From assembly GCF_000695625.1 (NCBI RefSeq), contig NZ_JMQI01000055.1, positions 1 through 64,000 of the forward strand: a stretch of 64,000 bases of DNA, given 5' to 3'. A program made the translations under genes and the position numbers. Below are positions 16,399-24,990 of this stretch, one piece after another. The DNA is from Amycolatopsis rifamycinica. Lineage in GTDB: Bacteria > Actinomycetota > Actinomycetes > Mycobacteriales > Pseudonocardiaceae. A model generated the notes under the pieces. It was not told the origin of the DNA. It saw only the letters and a list, made by a program, of their open reading frames with translations, and did no database searches. Numbering within the stretch: position 1 is the first letter of the stretch; each line of letters begins with the position of its first letter.

Positions 16399-17256
16399 TT
16401 ACGCTTTGCGGATCAGTTCCTCCGCCACCCAGTGGGCCACGCCCTCCGGGTATGGGTTTGGCAGTCCCAGTACGAAGTGGCCGAATCCCGCGTTCCCTGC
16501 CTCCGCTATCTTGGCCCTCGTTACCTCTGAGTGCTCGTAGTCCGCCGGTAGGAAGATCGAGCGGGTGATCTCCGCCGGGTTGCGGCCGATCTCCTCGCAG
16601 TACTTGTCGAGCAACCTGCTGCGGGCTGCGAGATCCTCGATGTCGCCGCCGCCCGGGATGTTCCACACGTTTGCGTGCGCTGCTACCACTCGGAGCGTTG
16701 CGTTCGCTCGGCCGCCGATCATGATCGGGGGGTGGGGGCGCTGCACCGGGCGGGGGTTTCCGTACGCTCCGGTCAAGGAGACGTGCTCGCCCGCGAAGTC
16801 GAACGGTGCCTCGGCTGTCCACAAGCGACGGATCACCGTGCACGCCTCGGCCAGGGCCGCCACCGCGTCCGCCTGGCCGTGGTACGGCAGGCCGTGCGCG
16901 TCGTACTCCCGCCGCGCCAGCGGGTGGCTCGGGCGGGAGCCCGCGCCGATGCCGAAGTCGAGGCGGCCACCCGACACGATGTCGACCGTCGTGGCGATCT
17001 TCGCCAGCATCGCGGGCGGCCGGAAGCGGTTGCTGGTGACCAGCAGGCCGATGCGGAGCCGGGACGTCTGGGCCGCCAGCGCCGAGAGCAGCGTCCAGCC
17101 TTCCAGGATCGGGCCGTCCGGGTCGCCGGCGATCGGCATCAGGTGGTCGAACAGCCACGCGTGCTCGATCTCCGGCACGGTGTCGGCTTCCCGCCAGACC
17201 CGCAGGACCTCGTCGTACCCCACCTGCATCGGCGGGGTCATGATGCCGAAGCTCAT
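16399..17256 (-). CDS. LLM class flavin-dependent oxidoreductase
   Basis: 285 residues. Luciferase-like TIM barrel: MSFGIMTPPMQVGYDEVLRVWREADTVPEIEHAWLFDHLMPI at the N-terminus, RIGLLVTSNRFRPPAMLAKIATTVDIVSGGRLDFGIGAG near residue 70, HPPIMIGGRANATLRVVAAHANVWN near 170. ATG overlaps the stop of the upstream aldo/keto reductase (ATGA), so the two are translationally coupled and probably act in one pathway. Substrate unknown. A large inverted repeat follows the stop. Confidence 0.87.
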   Translation of the reverse strand: MSFGIMTPPMQVGYDEVLRVWREADTVPEIEHAWLFDHLMPIAGDPDGPILEGWTLLSALAAQTSRLRIGLLVTSNRFRPPAMLAKIATTVDIVSGGRLDFGIGAGSRPSHPLARREYDAHGLPYHGQADAVAALAEACTVIRRLWTAEAPFDFAGEHVSLTGAYGNPRPVQRPHPPIMIGGRANATLRVVAAHANVWNIPGGGDIEDLAARSRLLDKYCEEIGRNPAEITRSIFLPADYEHSEVTRAKIAEAGNAGFGHFVLGLPNPYPEGVAHWVAEELIRKA

Positions 17257-18275
17257 CGGCGCCGCCGCAGCGACGGGTCCAGCAGCGACGGCGGGGTGTC
17301 GAACTTCTCGTCCGGCGCCAGGTCGACACCGGGTGCGACGACGGTGTCGATCTCGTCGAGGACGTCGGCGGACAGCACGGTGTCGGCGGCGGAAAGCTGC
17401 GACCGCAGGTGGTCCAGGGTTCGCGGGCCGATGAGCGCGCTCGTCACGCCGGGGTGCGCGGTGACGAAGCCGAGGGCGAGCTGGATCAGGGTCAGCCCGG
17501 CCCGCTCGGCGATCTTGGCGAGCTGCTCGACGGCGTCGAGCCGGGCCCGGTTGGCGGGGATGTCGAGGTCGAAGCGCTGCGGCAGGACCTTCGCGCGGCT
17601 GGTGCTGATCTCCCGGCCCGCGCGGACCGCGCCGGACAGCCAGCCCGAAGCCAGCGGGCTCCAGGCCAGGACGCCCATGCCGTACTCCTCGGTCACCGGC
17701 AGCACGTGGGCTTCGATGCCGCGCTGCAGGATCGAGTAACTGGGCTGCTCGGTGACGTACCGGCCGAGGTGGTGCTCGCGGGCCGCCCACTGCGCCTGGA
17801 CGATGCGGTAGGCGGGGAACGTCGAGGACCCGAAGTACCGGATCTTGCCCGCGCGCTGGAGGTCGGTCAGCGCGGAAAGCGCTTCCTCGTCGCTCGTCGT
17901 GGGGTCCCACCGGTGGAGCTGGTAGAGGTCGACGTGGTCGACGCCGAGGCGCCGCAGGCTGTCGTCGAGCGCGGTGACCAGCCAGCGGCGCGAGTTACCG
18001 CGGTGGTTGCGCTCGTCGCCCATCGGCATGGTCGCCTTCGTGGCCAGCACGATGTCGTCACGCCGGCCGGCGATCGCCTTGCCGACCATCACCTCCGATT
18101 CGCCCTGGCCGTACATGTCGGCGGTGTCGATCAGGTTGATCCCCGCTTCGAGCGCGGCGTCGACGATGGCGGTGGCCTCGTCCTGGCCGGTGTTGCCGAT
18201 GGCGCCGAAGTTCATCGCGCCCAGCGCGAGGGTGCTGACCTGGACGCCGGTGCGGCCCAAGGTGCGGTACTGCAT
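17253..18275 (-). CDS. Aldo/keto reductase
   Basis: 340 residues. NADPH-dependent TIM-barrel reductase: MQYRTLGRTGVQVSTLALGAMNFG, the catalytic Asp/Tyr region INLIDTADMYGQGESEVMVGKAI (about residues 49-71), catalytic Lys in DIVLATKATMPMG, HVDLYQLHRWDP with the catalytic His, and the C-terminal ALIGPRTLDHLRSQLSA. Resembles the YajO/AKR11-12 groups. First gene of a two-gene operon with the LLM oxidoreductase. Divergent from a TetR gene across two palindromes, so probably under its control. Confidence 0.92.
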   Translation of the reverse strand: MQYRTLGRTGVQVSTLALGAMNFGAIGNTGQDEATAIVDAALEAGINLIDTADMYGQGESEVMVGKAIAGRRDDIVLATKATMPMGDERNHRGNSRRWLVTALDDSLRRLGVDHVDLYQLHRWDPTTSDEEALSALTDLQRAGKIRYFGSSTFPAYRIVQAQWAAREHHLGRYVTEQPSYSILQRGIEAHVLPVTEEYGMGVLAWSPLASGWLSGAVRAGREISTSRAKVLPQRFDLDIPANRARLDAVEQLAKIAERAGLTLIQLALGFVTAHPGVTSALIGPRTLDHLRSQLSAADTVLSADVLDEIDTVVAPGVDLAPDEKFDTPPSLLDPSLRRRR

Positions 18276-18303
18276 GAGGGGTGCCTCCGTGAGAGGATGA
18301 GCA

Positions 18304-18344
18304 AGCGGAACGTTGCTCCGCTAACCATACGGAACATGGTTCCG
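18304..18344. promoter_or_regulatory. Twin palindromic TetR operators
   Basis: AGCGGAACGTTGCTCCGCT (18304-18322, AGCGGA/TCCGCT arms) and CGGAACATGGTTCCG (18330-18344, 6-bp arms, 3-nt centre) share the GCGGAAC half-site. They sit between the aldo/keto reductase and tetR starts, fitting one repressor that controls both directions. Confidence 0.65.
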
Positions 18345-18366
18345 CTTAGCAACCCCGGGAGGGTCG

Positions 18367-18942
18367 GTGACTGAGCGCAAGCCCAAGCGGGCGGACGCCC
18401 GGCGCAACGAGAAGGCGTTGCTGGACGCGGCGGCCGCCGTCTTCGTCGCCTCCGGCGTGGACGCGCCGGTGCGCGACATCGCGGCGAAGGCCGGCGTCGG
18501 GATGGGCACGATCTACCGGCACTTCCCGACCCGGGCGGACCTGGTCATCGCGGTCTTCCGGCACCAGGTGGACGCCTGCGCGGAAGCGGGGCCGGCACTG
18601 CTGGCTTCGAACGAATCGCCGTTCGCGGCGCTGACGCGGTGGATCGACCTGTTCGTGGACTTCCTGGTGACCAAGCACGGGCTCGCCGGGGCGCTCCAGT
18701 CCGACAACGCCGGCTTCGAGACGCTGCACGCCTACTTCCTCGACCGCCTGGGGCCGGTGTGCGGCGAGCTGCTCGACGCGGCGATCGCGGCGGGCGAGGT
18801 CCGGACCGAGGTGCGGCCGCTGGAGCTCATGCGGGGCGTCGGGAACCTCTGCATCGGCGCGGACACCGATCTCCGGTACGACGCGCGCAAGCTGGTCGGG
18901 ATCCTCGTCGCCGGGCTGCGGTGCGAGACCATGGGCACATGA
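18367..18942 (+). CDS. TetR family transcriptional regulator
   Basis: 191 residues. N-terminal TetR HTH: RRNEKALLDAAAAVFVASGVDAPVRDIAAKAGVGMGTIYRHFPTRADLVIAVFRH (about residues 10-65), followed by an all-helical effector domain (SETRED/TetR_C-like). GTG start. Divergent from the aldo/keto reductase operon and coupled by ATGA overlap to the pyridoxamine-oxidase-like gene. Confidence 0.9.
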   Translation: MTERKPKRADARRNEKALLDAAAAVFVASGVDAPVRDIAAKAGVGMGTIYRHFPTRADLVIAVFRHQVDACAEAGPALLASNESPFAALTRWIDLFVDFLVTKHGLAGALQSDNAGFETLHAYFLDRLGPVCGELLDAAIAAGEVRTEVRPLELMRGVGNLCIGADTDLRYDARKLVGILVAGLRCETMGT

Positions 18943-19373
18943 CGGCGTGGCGGGAGTTCGAAGCGGCGGAACCGGAGTTCGCCCGGCGGGTGCGGGCGTT
19001 GTTCGACGCGCACAAGCACAAGACGATCGCGACCCTGCGGGCGGACGGCGCGCCGCGGATCTCGGGCATCGAAACGGCCTTCGCGGACGGTGAGCTGGTC
19101 TTCGGCTCGATGCCGAACGCGCGCAAGGGCGCGGACCTGCGGCGGGACCCGCGGTTCGCGCTGCACAGCGCGACGGTCGACCCGGTCGAAGGCGAGGAAG
19201 CGCGGTGGCCGGGCGAGGCGAAGATCGCCGGGCGGGTGCGCACGGAGGACGGCGAGCGGTTCGTCGTCGACGTCGCCGAGGTCGTGCACACCCACCTGAA
19301 CGAGGCGGCGACGCTGCTGGTCGTCGAGTGGTGGACGCCCGGAGCGGGCCTGCGCCAGGTCGAGCGCGAGTAG
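18939..19373 (+). CDS. Pyridoxamine 5'-phosphate oxidase family protein
   Basis: 144 residues. Split beta-barrel flavin-binding fold: FDAHKHKTIATLRADGAPRISGIETAFADGELVFGSMPNARKGADLRRDPRFALHSATVD, typical of the PNPOx-like family that binds FMN, F420 or haem. No catalytic assignment is possible from sequence. Its ATG overlaps the tetR stop. Convergent with glmS. Confidence 0.85.
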   Translation: MTAWREFEAAEPEFARRVRALFDAHKHKTIATLRADGAPRISGIETAFADGELVFGSMPNARKGADLRRDPRFALHSATVDPVEGEEARWPGEAKIAGRVRTEDGERFVVDVAEVVHTHLNEAATLLVVEWWTPGAGLRQVERE

Positions 19374-19390
19374 CCGGCGGCGCCGAACGC

Positions 19391-21214
19391 TCACTCGACC
19401 GTGACGGACTTGGCCAGGTTGCGCGGCTTGTCGATGTCGTAGCCCAGCGTCAGCGCGGCGTGGTAGGCGAGCAGCTGCAGCGGGATGGTCAGCAGGATCG
19501 GGTCGAGCTCCGGCTCGGTCTTGGGCACCACGATCCGCGGGACGCCGAGTTCGCCGAAGTCGACGCCTTCGTGGGTCACCGCCAGTACCGCGCCGCCGCG
19601 GGCCTTGATCTGCTGGACCGCCGCCAGGTTGCGCTCGGTCAGCTCGTCCCGCGGGACGACGGCGACGGTCGGCAGCTCCTCGTCGATCAGCGCGAGCGGG
19701 CCGTGCTTGAGCTCGGACGTCTGGTACGCCTCGGCGTGGCGGTAGGAGATCTCCTTGAACTTCTGCGCGCCCTCGCGGGCCACCGGGTAGCCGCGGACGC
19801 GCCCGACGAAGAACAGGCTCTTCGCGGCGGCCACGGTCTTCGCGTGCTCGGCGATCTCCGGTTCGAAGTCCAGGATGGACTTGATCTGGCCCGGCAGCGC
19901 GCGGATGGCGTCGATGATCCGCTGACCGTCCGCGTTGGACAGGTCGCGCACCCGGCCCAGCGCCAGCGCGATCAGCGCGAACCCGACGGCCATGTTGGTC
20001 AGCGCCTTGGTCGAGGCGACCGCGATCTCCGGGCCGGCGTGCAGGTAGACGCCGCCTTCGCAGGCGCGGGCGATCGTCGAGCCGACGACGTTGACCAGGC
20101 CGACGACCCGGCCGCCCTTGCGCTTGATCTCCTCGACCGCGAACGCCGTGTCGATCGTCTCGCCGGACTGGCTGACCGCGATGTAGAGCGTGTCGGCCTC
20201 GATGATCGGGTTGCGGTAGCGGAACTCCGACGCGGCTTCGGCGTCGGCCGGGATCCTCGCCAGTTCCTCGATCATCGTCGCGCCGATCTGGCCGACGTAG
20301 TAGGCGGAGCCGCAGCCGAGGATCTTCACGCGGGCGAACCCGCGCAGCTCCCGCGGTGTCAGGTTGAGCCCGTCGAGGCGGGCGACGCCGAACCGGTCGT
20401 CCAGGCGGCCGCGGATGATCCGCTCGACGGACTCGGGCTGCTCCTGGATCTCCTTGGCCATGTAGTGCGGGTGGCCGCCCAGGTCGAGGTCTTCGGCGTC
20501 GATGTCGATCTCGGTGGCCGGCTTGGTGGTGTCGCTCTCGTCGACGGTGAAGGTGCGGTAGCCGGTGGCGAAGACCGTCGCGAACTCGCCGTCGTCGAGG
20601 TGCGCGACCTGTGAGGTGTGCCGCACGAGCGCGGCCAGGTCGCTGGCCACGAACATCTCGCGCTCGCCGACGCCGATGATCAGCGGGGAGCCGTTGCGCG
20701 CGATGACCAGCCGGTCCGGGTGCGCGCTGTCGGTGACGGCGATCGCGTACGTGCCGGTGACCCGGGAGACCGCCGCCACGACGGCGTCTTCGAGGGTTTC
20801 GGCGCCCGAGCGGGCGATGAGGTGGGCGAGGACCTCGGTGTCGGTCTCGGAGGTGAGGGTGACCCCGGCGTCGGCGAGCTGGGCGCGCAGCGTGTCGGCG
20901 TTGTCGATGATGCCGTTGTGGACGACGCAGATCCGGCCGTCCTCGGAGGTGTGCGGGTGGGCGTTGGCCTCCGACGCGGGCCCGTGCGTGGCCCAGCGCG
21001 TGTGCCCGATGCCCGCCTTCCCGGCGAGCCGCTTGGGCAGTGCCGCGGCGAGGTTCCGCACCCGGCCGACGACCCGGTGGACCTGGGCGCCGCCCTTGGC
21101 GCCGAGGACGGCGATACCCGCCGAGTCGTAACCGCGGTACTCGAGCCGGGTCAGGCCCTCGAGCAGGATGGGGGCGGCGTTCTGGCCGCCGATGTAGCCG
21201 ACGATCCCGCACAT
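19391..21214 (-). CDS. glmS: Glutamine--fructose-6-phosphate aminotransferase
   Basis: 607 residues, full length. First step of UDP-GlcNAc synthesis: fructose-6-phosphate plus glutamine gives glucosamine-6-phosphate. Starts MCGIVGYIGG, so Cys2 is the N-terminal nucleophile of the class II glutaminase domain (LTRLEYRGYDSAGIAV, HTRWATHGPASEANAHPH). Two SIS isomerase domains follow (LGCGSAYYVGQIGATMIEELARIPADAEAASEFRYR; KSLFFVGRVRGYPVAREGAQKFKEISY). Ends with the conserved DKPRNLAKSVTVE. An 89-residue gene lies 15 nt upstream. GlmS supplies precursor for the wall and for any GlcNAc-derived exopolysaccharide from the 48-64 kb cluster. Confidence 0.97.
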   Translation of the reverse strand: MCGIVGYIGGQNAAPILLEGLTRLEYRGYDSAGIAVLGAKGGAQVHRVVGRVRNLAAALPKRLAGKAGIGHTRWATHGPASEANAHPHTSEDGRICVVHNGIIDNADTLRAQLADAGVTLTSETDTEVLAHLIARSGAETLEDAVVAAVSRVTGTYAIAVTDSAHPDRLVIARNGSPLIIGVGEREMFVASDLAALVRHTSQVAHLDDGEFATVFATGYRTFTVDESDTTKPATEIDIDAEDLDLGGHPHYMAKEIQEQPESVERIIRGRLDDRFGVARLDGLNLTPRELRGFARVKILGCGSAYYVGQIGATMIEELARIPADAEAASEFRYRNPIIEADTLYIAVSQSGETIDTAFAVEEIKRKGGRVVGLVNVVGSTIARACEGGVYLHAGPEIAVASTKALTNMAVGFALIALALGRVRDLSNADGQRIIDAIRALPGQIKSILDFEPEIAEHAKTVAAAKSLFFVGRVRGYPVAREGAQKFKEISYRHAEAYQTSELKHGPLALIDEELPTVAVVPRDELTERNLAAVQQIKARGGAVLAVTHEGVDFGELGVPRIVVPKTEPELDPILLTIPLQLLAYHAALTLGYDIDKPRNLAKSVTVE

Positions 21215-21229
21215 GGGGAGTCCCTCTTC

Positions 21230-21499
21230 CTAGCCGTAGACGATGCGGCGCAGCTGCCGCTCGGAGAGGATCGGTGCGGCCACCAGCCTGCCGCGGAGCT
21301 CGGCGGCGATCAGGGGGAAGATCTCGGGGTTCTTCCGGCCCTGGGCCTGCAGCTCGGCGTGCCGGCGGCGCACGTAGTCCTCGGTGGGAGTCCGGTAGAA
21401 GGCCAGGACGTCGTCGACGACCCGGGCGGCGACCCGGGGCGGCAGCCCGGTGGACGCGGCCACACGCTCGACGATGTCGGTGTCCTCCACGCGGGCCAT
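21230..21499 (-). CDS. Conserved-looking 89-residue protein upstream of glmS
   Basis: Unrecognised. 89 residues, mainly helical and charged: MARVEDTDIVERVAASTGLPPRVAARVVDDVLAFY at the N-terminus, then RRRHAELQAQGRKNPEIFPLIAAELRGRLVAAPILSERQLRRIVYG. The first 35 residues faintly resemble the paired helices of HU-type proteins, too weakly to claim. The ATG at 21499 has GAGAGG five nt upstream; the ATG at 21502 is less well placed. Lies 15 nt before glmS in the same orientation, so co-transcribed. A perfect 20-bp palindrome lies just upstream. Confidence 0.72.
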   Translation of the reverse strand: MARVEDTDIVERVAASTGLPPRVAARVVDDVLAFYRTPTEDYVRRRHAELQAQGRKNPEIFPLIAAELRGRLVAAPILSERQLRRIVYG

Positions 21500-21529
21500 C
21501 ATGCCCTCTCGTACGGCGAACCCCAAATT

Positions 21530-21549
21530 CTTGCCCGAATTCGGGCAAG
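21530..21549. promoter_or_regulatory. Perfect 20-bp palindrome between divergent genes
   Basis: CTTGCCCGAATTCGGGCAAG is fully self-complementary. It lies 30 nt upstream of the glmS-operon leader gene and 46 nt upstream of the divergent methyltransferase GTG. The position fits an operator for a dimeric regulator controlling one or both sides; the regulator is unknown. Confidence 0.65.
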
Positions 21550-21595
21550 TTCTAAATGGTGGACAGTTTCCCCGGCCTCGGGCGAGGGTGGAGGA

Positions 21596-22321
21596 GTGCG
21601 ACAGGACGAGATCTGGGACGCCGAGACCGCCGAGCGCTACGACACCCCGGGCCGCGGCGTGTTCGCCCCCGAGGTGGTCGGACCCGCCGTGGAGCGCCTG
21701 GCCGCGCTGGCGGACGGCGGGCGGGCGCTGGAGTTCGCCATCGGCACGGGCCGCATCGCCGTCCCGCTCGCCGAGCGCGGGGTGCCCGTCACCGGCATCG
21801 AGCTGTCCGAGCCGATGCTGGCCAAGCTGCGGCAGCGGGCCGCGATCCCGGTGGTCGCCGGGGACATGGCGACAGCACGGGCGGAGGGCCGGTTTTCGCT
21901 GGTCTACCTGGTGTACAACACGATCTCGAACCTGCTGACCCAAGACGAGCAGGTGGCGTGCTTCCGCAACGCCGCCCGCCACCTGGACCCGGGCGGCCGG
22001 TTCGTCATCGAGCTGGGCGTCCCCGAGCTGCGGCGGCTCCCGCCGGGCCAGGACGCCCTGGTCTTCCACGCCGAAGACGGGTACGTGGGGGTCGACACCT
22101 ACGACCCGGTGCGCCAGCACCTGGTGTCCCACCACTTCACCTTCGGCGCGGGGCGGCAGGCGCGGGTGAGCCGCTGCCCGCAGCGCTACATCTGGCCGGC
22201 CGAGCTGGACCTGATGGGCCGCCTGGCCGGGTTCGGGCTGGAGTCCCGCCACGCCGACTGGACCGGCGGGGAGTTCACGACGGAGTCGAGCTCGCACGTG
22301 TCGGTGTACCGGTTGCCCTGA
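21596..22321 (+). CDS. Class I SAM-dependent methyltransferase
   Basis: 241 residues. Rossmann methyltransferase: ALEFAIGTGRIAVPLAERGVPVTGIELSEPMLAKLR (motif I and acidic motif II, about residues 42-77), FSLVYLVYNTISNLLTQDEQVACFRNAARHLDPGGRFVIELGVPEL (motifs III-IV, about 100-145). Substrate unknown. The GTG start is nearly on top of the GGAGG upstream (1-nt spacing), so a leaderless message is possible. The 3' end overlaps the convergent dapA-like gene by 47 bp. Confidence 0.85.
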   Translation: MRQDEIWDAETAERYDTPGRGVFAPEVVGPAVERLAALADGGRALEFAIGTGRIAVPLAERGVPVTGIELSEPMLAKLRQRAAIPVVAGDMATARAEGRFSLVYLVYNTISNLLTQDEQVACFRNAARHLDPGGRFVIELGVPELRRLPPGQDALVFHAEDGYVGVDTYDPVRQHLVSHHFTFGAGRQARVSRCPQRYIWPAELDLMGRLAGFGLESRHADWTGGEFTTESSSHVSVYRLP

Positions 22322-23147
22322 TCGCTTCGACCAGCGGAAGCCGCACGCTCGCGTGCGGGATGACCCCCAGTTCGGCCAGCGCGGCCTTGGCGTTCGCCGC
22401 CCCCGTGCCGGAGCGCATGAGCGCCTCCGTCAACGGGATCAGTCCGTCGTTGATCGCCCGCGCCCCGGCCAGGTCGCCGTCGCGGACGGCGTGGATCAGC
22501 CCGGCCGTGCGCCCGGCGGCCACGTTGGCCACGACGCTGACCAGGCCCGCCGCGCCGCAGGCCAGGTACGGCAGGTTGAGCTCGTCGATGCCGCAGTAGT
22601 ACGCCAGCGACGTCCGGCTCATCACCGTCATCGCCTCGGACAGGTCGCCCTTCGCGTCCTTGACCGCCCGGATCCGCGGGTGGCGGGCCAGCTCGATCAG
22701 GGTGGACGGTGTCATCGCGACACCCGTGCGGGCGGGGACGTCGTAGAGCATCACCGGCAGTTCGGTGGCGTCCGCCACGGCCAGGCAGTGGGCGAGCACG
22801 CCGTCCTGCGTCGGCCGGGAGTAGTACGGGCAGACCAGCAGCAACGCGTCCGCGCCCGCCGCCTCGGCTTCGCGGGCGCGGCGGATGCTCGTGGCCGTGT
22901 CGCAGGTGCCGACGCCGGCGATCACGCGCGCCCGGTGCCGCACCTGGACCACCACCGTCCGGATCAGGTCCGCGGCTTCGGCCTCGGACAGGGTGGGGGA
23001 CTCCCCGGTGGTCCCGCCGACGACGAGGCCGTCGCACCCCGTGTCCAGGAGGTGCTCGACGAGCCGGGCGAGGCCGGGTTCGTCGAGCGCGCCGCCGGGC
23101 TGCATGGGGGTCACCATCGCGACGAGGTTGGTGCCGAATTCGGTCAT
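22275..23147 (-). CDS. Dihydrodipicolinate synthase family lyase
   Basis: 290 residues. Class I aldolase TIM barrel. Carries GLVVGGTTGESPTLSEAEAADLI (pyruvate-carboxylate binding), CPYYSRPTQDGVLAHCLAVADATELPVMLYDVPARTGV (catalytic Tyr region) and IRAVKDAKGDLSEAM with the Schiff-base Lys near residue 160. Motifs fit true DapA (pyruvate plus aspartate semialdehyde, lysine pathway). The setting, opposite a LysR gene and away from other lysine genes, suggests a paralogue or a related pyruvate aldolase. ATG at 23147 opens MTEFGTNLVAMVTPM. Confidence 0.87.
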   Translation of the reverse strand: MTEFGTNLVAMVTPMQPGGALDEPGLARLVEHLLDTGCDGLVVGGTTGESPTLSEAEAADLIRTVVVQVRHRARVIAGVGTCDTATSIRRAREAEAAGADALLLVCPYYSRPTQDGVLAHCLAVADATELPVMLYDVPARTGVAMTPSTLIELARHPRIRAVKDAKGDLSEAMTVMSRTSLAYYCGIDELNLPYLACGAAGLVSVVANVAAGRTAGLIHAVRDGDLAGARAINDGLIPLTEALMRSGTGAANAKAALAELGVIPHASVRLPLVEAIRATGTPTRASSTPS

Positions 23148-23219
23148 GCCCCGACCTTGCCCGGGGGGACTGGTGTGGTCCAGCGATGCTTTTTTGCCGG
23201 TATTGCGTAGTCTGGCTTC

Positions 23220-24212
23220 ATGATCGAGGTGGGCGCGCTGCGGGCGTTGCGCGCGGTGGCGGCCCTGGGGACGCTGGCGCGGGCGGCCGACGAACTCGGG
23301 TTCACCGCGTCGGCGGTGTCGCAGCAGATCAAACGGCTGGAACGGCAGGTCGGGGTGCCGGTGCTCGCGCCCGCCGGCCGCGGGGTGGTGCTGACCCCGG
23401 CCGGACAGGCGATCGTGGACTCGGCGCCCGAGGTGTTCCACGCGCTGGAGCGCTGCGCCGAAGCCGCCCAGTCCGTGTCGGACGGCGCACCGCGCGGCAC
23501 CCTGCGGGTGGCGGCCTTCTCGACCGCCATCCGCGGCCTGTTCGCGCCCGTCCTGCCCCGGCTGGCGGCGCGGTGCCCCGACCTGCGCGTGGAGCTCACC
23601 GAGCAGGACCCGGACGAGGCCCTGCACAGCGTCGGCGCGGGGACGGCGGACTTCGCGCTGGTCCACGACGCCGACGGGCTGCTGCCCGCCCCGCTGCCGC
23701 CCTCGCTGACGCGGCGGTGGGTGCACACCGACGTCGGCGACGTGGTGGTGAGCCGCACGCACCCGCTGGCCCGGCTCGACGCGCCCCTCGCCGGGGCCGC
23801 GCTCGCCGGGCACGCGTGGGTCACCAGCCCGCCCGGAACCGTGTGCCACCAGTGGTTCCGGCGGCTGTTCGCCGAGGCCGGGGCCGAGCCCGACGTGCGC
23901 CACCTGGTCGACGACTTCGCGACGCAGCTGGCGCTGGTGGCTGCCGGGCAGGTGGTGGCGCTGGTCCCGCGCCTCGCCCGCCCGCCGCTGGGGGAGAACC
24001 TGATCGCCCGGCCCCTGCGGCGGCCGCCGAGCCGGGAGGTCCACGCGGTGTGGCGGCGGAGCGCGGAGGCGAGCCCGGCGATCCGGGCCGTGCTGGCGGA
24101 ACTGGCGGAACCGGGCCCGGCCACCGGCGGCGTCGCGCAGCGGCCCCTCGCCGACGTCGAGGCCCCACTCCCGGCCGAGCAGCGTGCTCAGCTCGCGCGC
24201 CACCCGCGTTAG
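23220..24212 (+). CDS. LysR family transcriptional regulator
   Basis: 330 residues. HTH at the N-terminus (MIEVGALRALRAVAALGTLARAADELGFTASAVSQQIKRLERQVG), then a substrate-binding domain (GTLRVAAFSTAIRGLFAPVLPRLAARCPDLRVELTEQDPDEAL onward). The last 30 residues form a Pro/Ala/Arg tail. Divergent from the DapA-family gene across 72 bp, so probably its regulator. Confidence 0.9.
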   Translation: MIEVGALRALRAVAALGTLARAADELGFTASAVSQQIKRLERQVGVPVLAPAGRGVVLTPAGQAIVDSAPEVFHALERCAEAAQSVSDGAPRGTLRVAAFSTAIRGLFAPVLPRLAARCPDLRVELTEQDPDEALHSVGAGTADFALVHDADGLLPAPLPPSLTRRWVHTDVGDVVVSRTHPLARLDAPLAGAALAGHAWVTSPPGTVCHQWFRRLFAEAGAEPDVRHLVDDFATQLALVAAGQVVALVPRLARPPLGENLIARPLRRPPSREVHAVWRRSAEASPAIRAVLAELAEPGPATGGVAQRPLADVEAPLPAEQRAQLARHPR

Positions 24213-24248
24213 GGTCGGGGGGTAGCGAACTTTCCGCGAGGAGGCACT

Positions 24249-24656
24249 GTGCCGGTCGCCGCCGCGATCACGTTCACCTGGCTGGGAATGGTGCTGGCGA
24301 TCTCGTTCCTGGAGGCACCGCTGAAGTTCCGCGCCCCCGGCGTCACGCTGCCGCTGGGGCTGGGCATCGGCCGGGTCGTGTTCGCCGCGCTGAACCGGGT
24401 CGAGGTGCTGTTCGCCCTGGCGCTGGCCGCTTGTCTCGTGGCCGGCCCGCGGACCACGACCGCGGTGGTCCTCGGCGCCGCCGTGGTCCTCGTGCTGCTC
24501 GTCCAGCTGGTCGCCGTCCGCCCGGCGCTGACGCGCCGCTCGGATCGCGTGCTGGCCGGGGAAACCGGGCCGCGCAGTCACGCGCACCTCGGCTACATCG
24601 GCCTCGAGGTGCTGAAGGTGGCCGCCCTGCTCGCCTTCGGGATCGTCAGCCTCTGA
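24249..24656 (+). CDS. Small integral membrane protein
   Basis: 135 residues with four predicted membrane segments: AITFTWLGMVLAISFLEAPL, VLFALALAACLVAGPRT, TAVVLGAAVVLVLLVQLVAV and LEVLKVAALLAFGIVSL. Conserved-looking charged loop PALTRRSDRVLAGETGPRSHAH before the last helix. Function unknown. GTG start with AGGAGG eight nt before it. The 3' end overlaps the convergent STAS gene by 11 bp. Confidence 0.78.
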   Translation: MPVAAAITFTWLGMVLAISFLEAPLKFRAPGVTLPLGLGIGRVVFAALNRVEVLFALALAACLVAGPRTTTAVVLGAAVVLVLLVQLVAVRPALTRRSDRVLAGETGPRSHAHLGYIGLEVLKVAALLAFGIVSL

Positions 24657-24990
24657 GGGCGGCTTCGGCGCTCGGGTAGGTCGGGAAGAAGTCCCCGAGG
24701 CCGATCAGCCCGAACGTCCGGCTCAGCCGGCCGGGGACGGCCGCCAGCGCGACCCCGGCCCCGGCGGCCTCGGCGACGTTGCGCGCCGCGATCAGCGCGG
24801 AAATCCCGCTGGAGTCGCAGAACGTCACCCCGGCCAGGTCCACCACCAGCCGCTGGCCGGCCGCCAGGGTGAGGGCCTCGATGCCGGCGCGCAGCCGCGG
24901 CGCGGTCGCCACGTCGAGCTCGCCCAGGACGGTCACCACCGCGCCGGCCCCCGTGGTGCGGGTGGTGACGGAGAACGGGGTGCCGGTCAC
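24646..24990 (-). CDS. STAS-domain anti-sigma factor antagonist (RsbV-like)
   Basis: 114 residues, single STAS domain: VVTVLGELDVATAPRLRAGIEALTLAAGQRLVVDLAGVTFCDSSGISALIAARNVAEAAG. The Ser pair in FCDSSGIS is the phosphorylation site position of RsbV/SpoIIAA proteins. Predicted to bind an anti-sigma kinase when dephosphorylated. Its ATG overlaps the stop of the PAS-PP2C phosphatase gene, so this protein is the likely substrate of that phosphatase. Confidence 0.9.
   Translation of the reverse strand: MTGTPFSVTTRTTGAGAVVTVLGELDVATAPRLRAGIEALTLAAGQRLVVDLAGVTFCDSSGISALIAARNVAEAAGAGVALAAVPGRLSRTFGLIGLGDFFPTYPSAEAALRG

Noticed and set aside
19391..21499. glmS ribozyme/riboswitch
   Set aside because: That element is known from Firmicutes. 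The short 15-nt gap before glmS and the leader gene leave no room for it.
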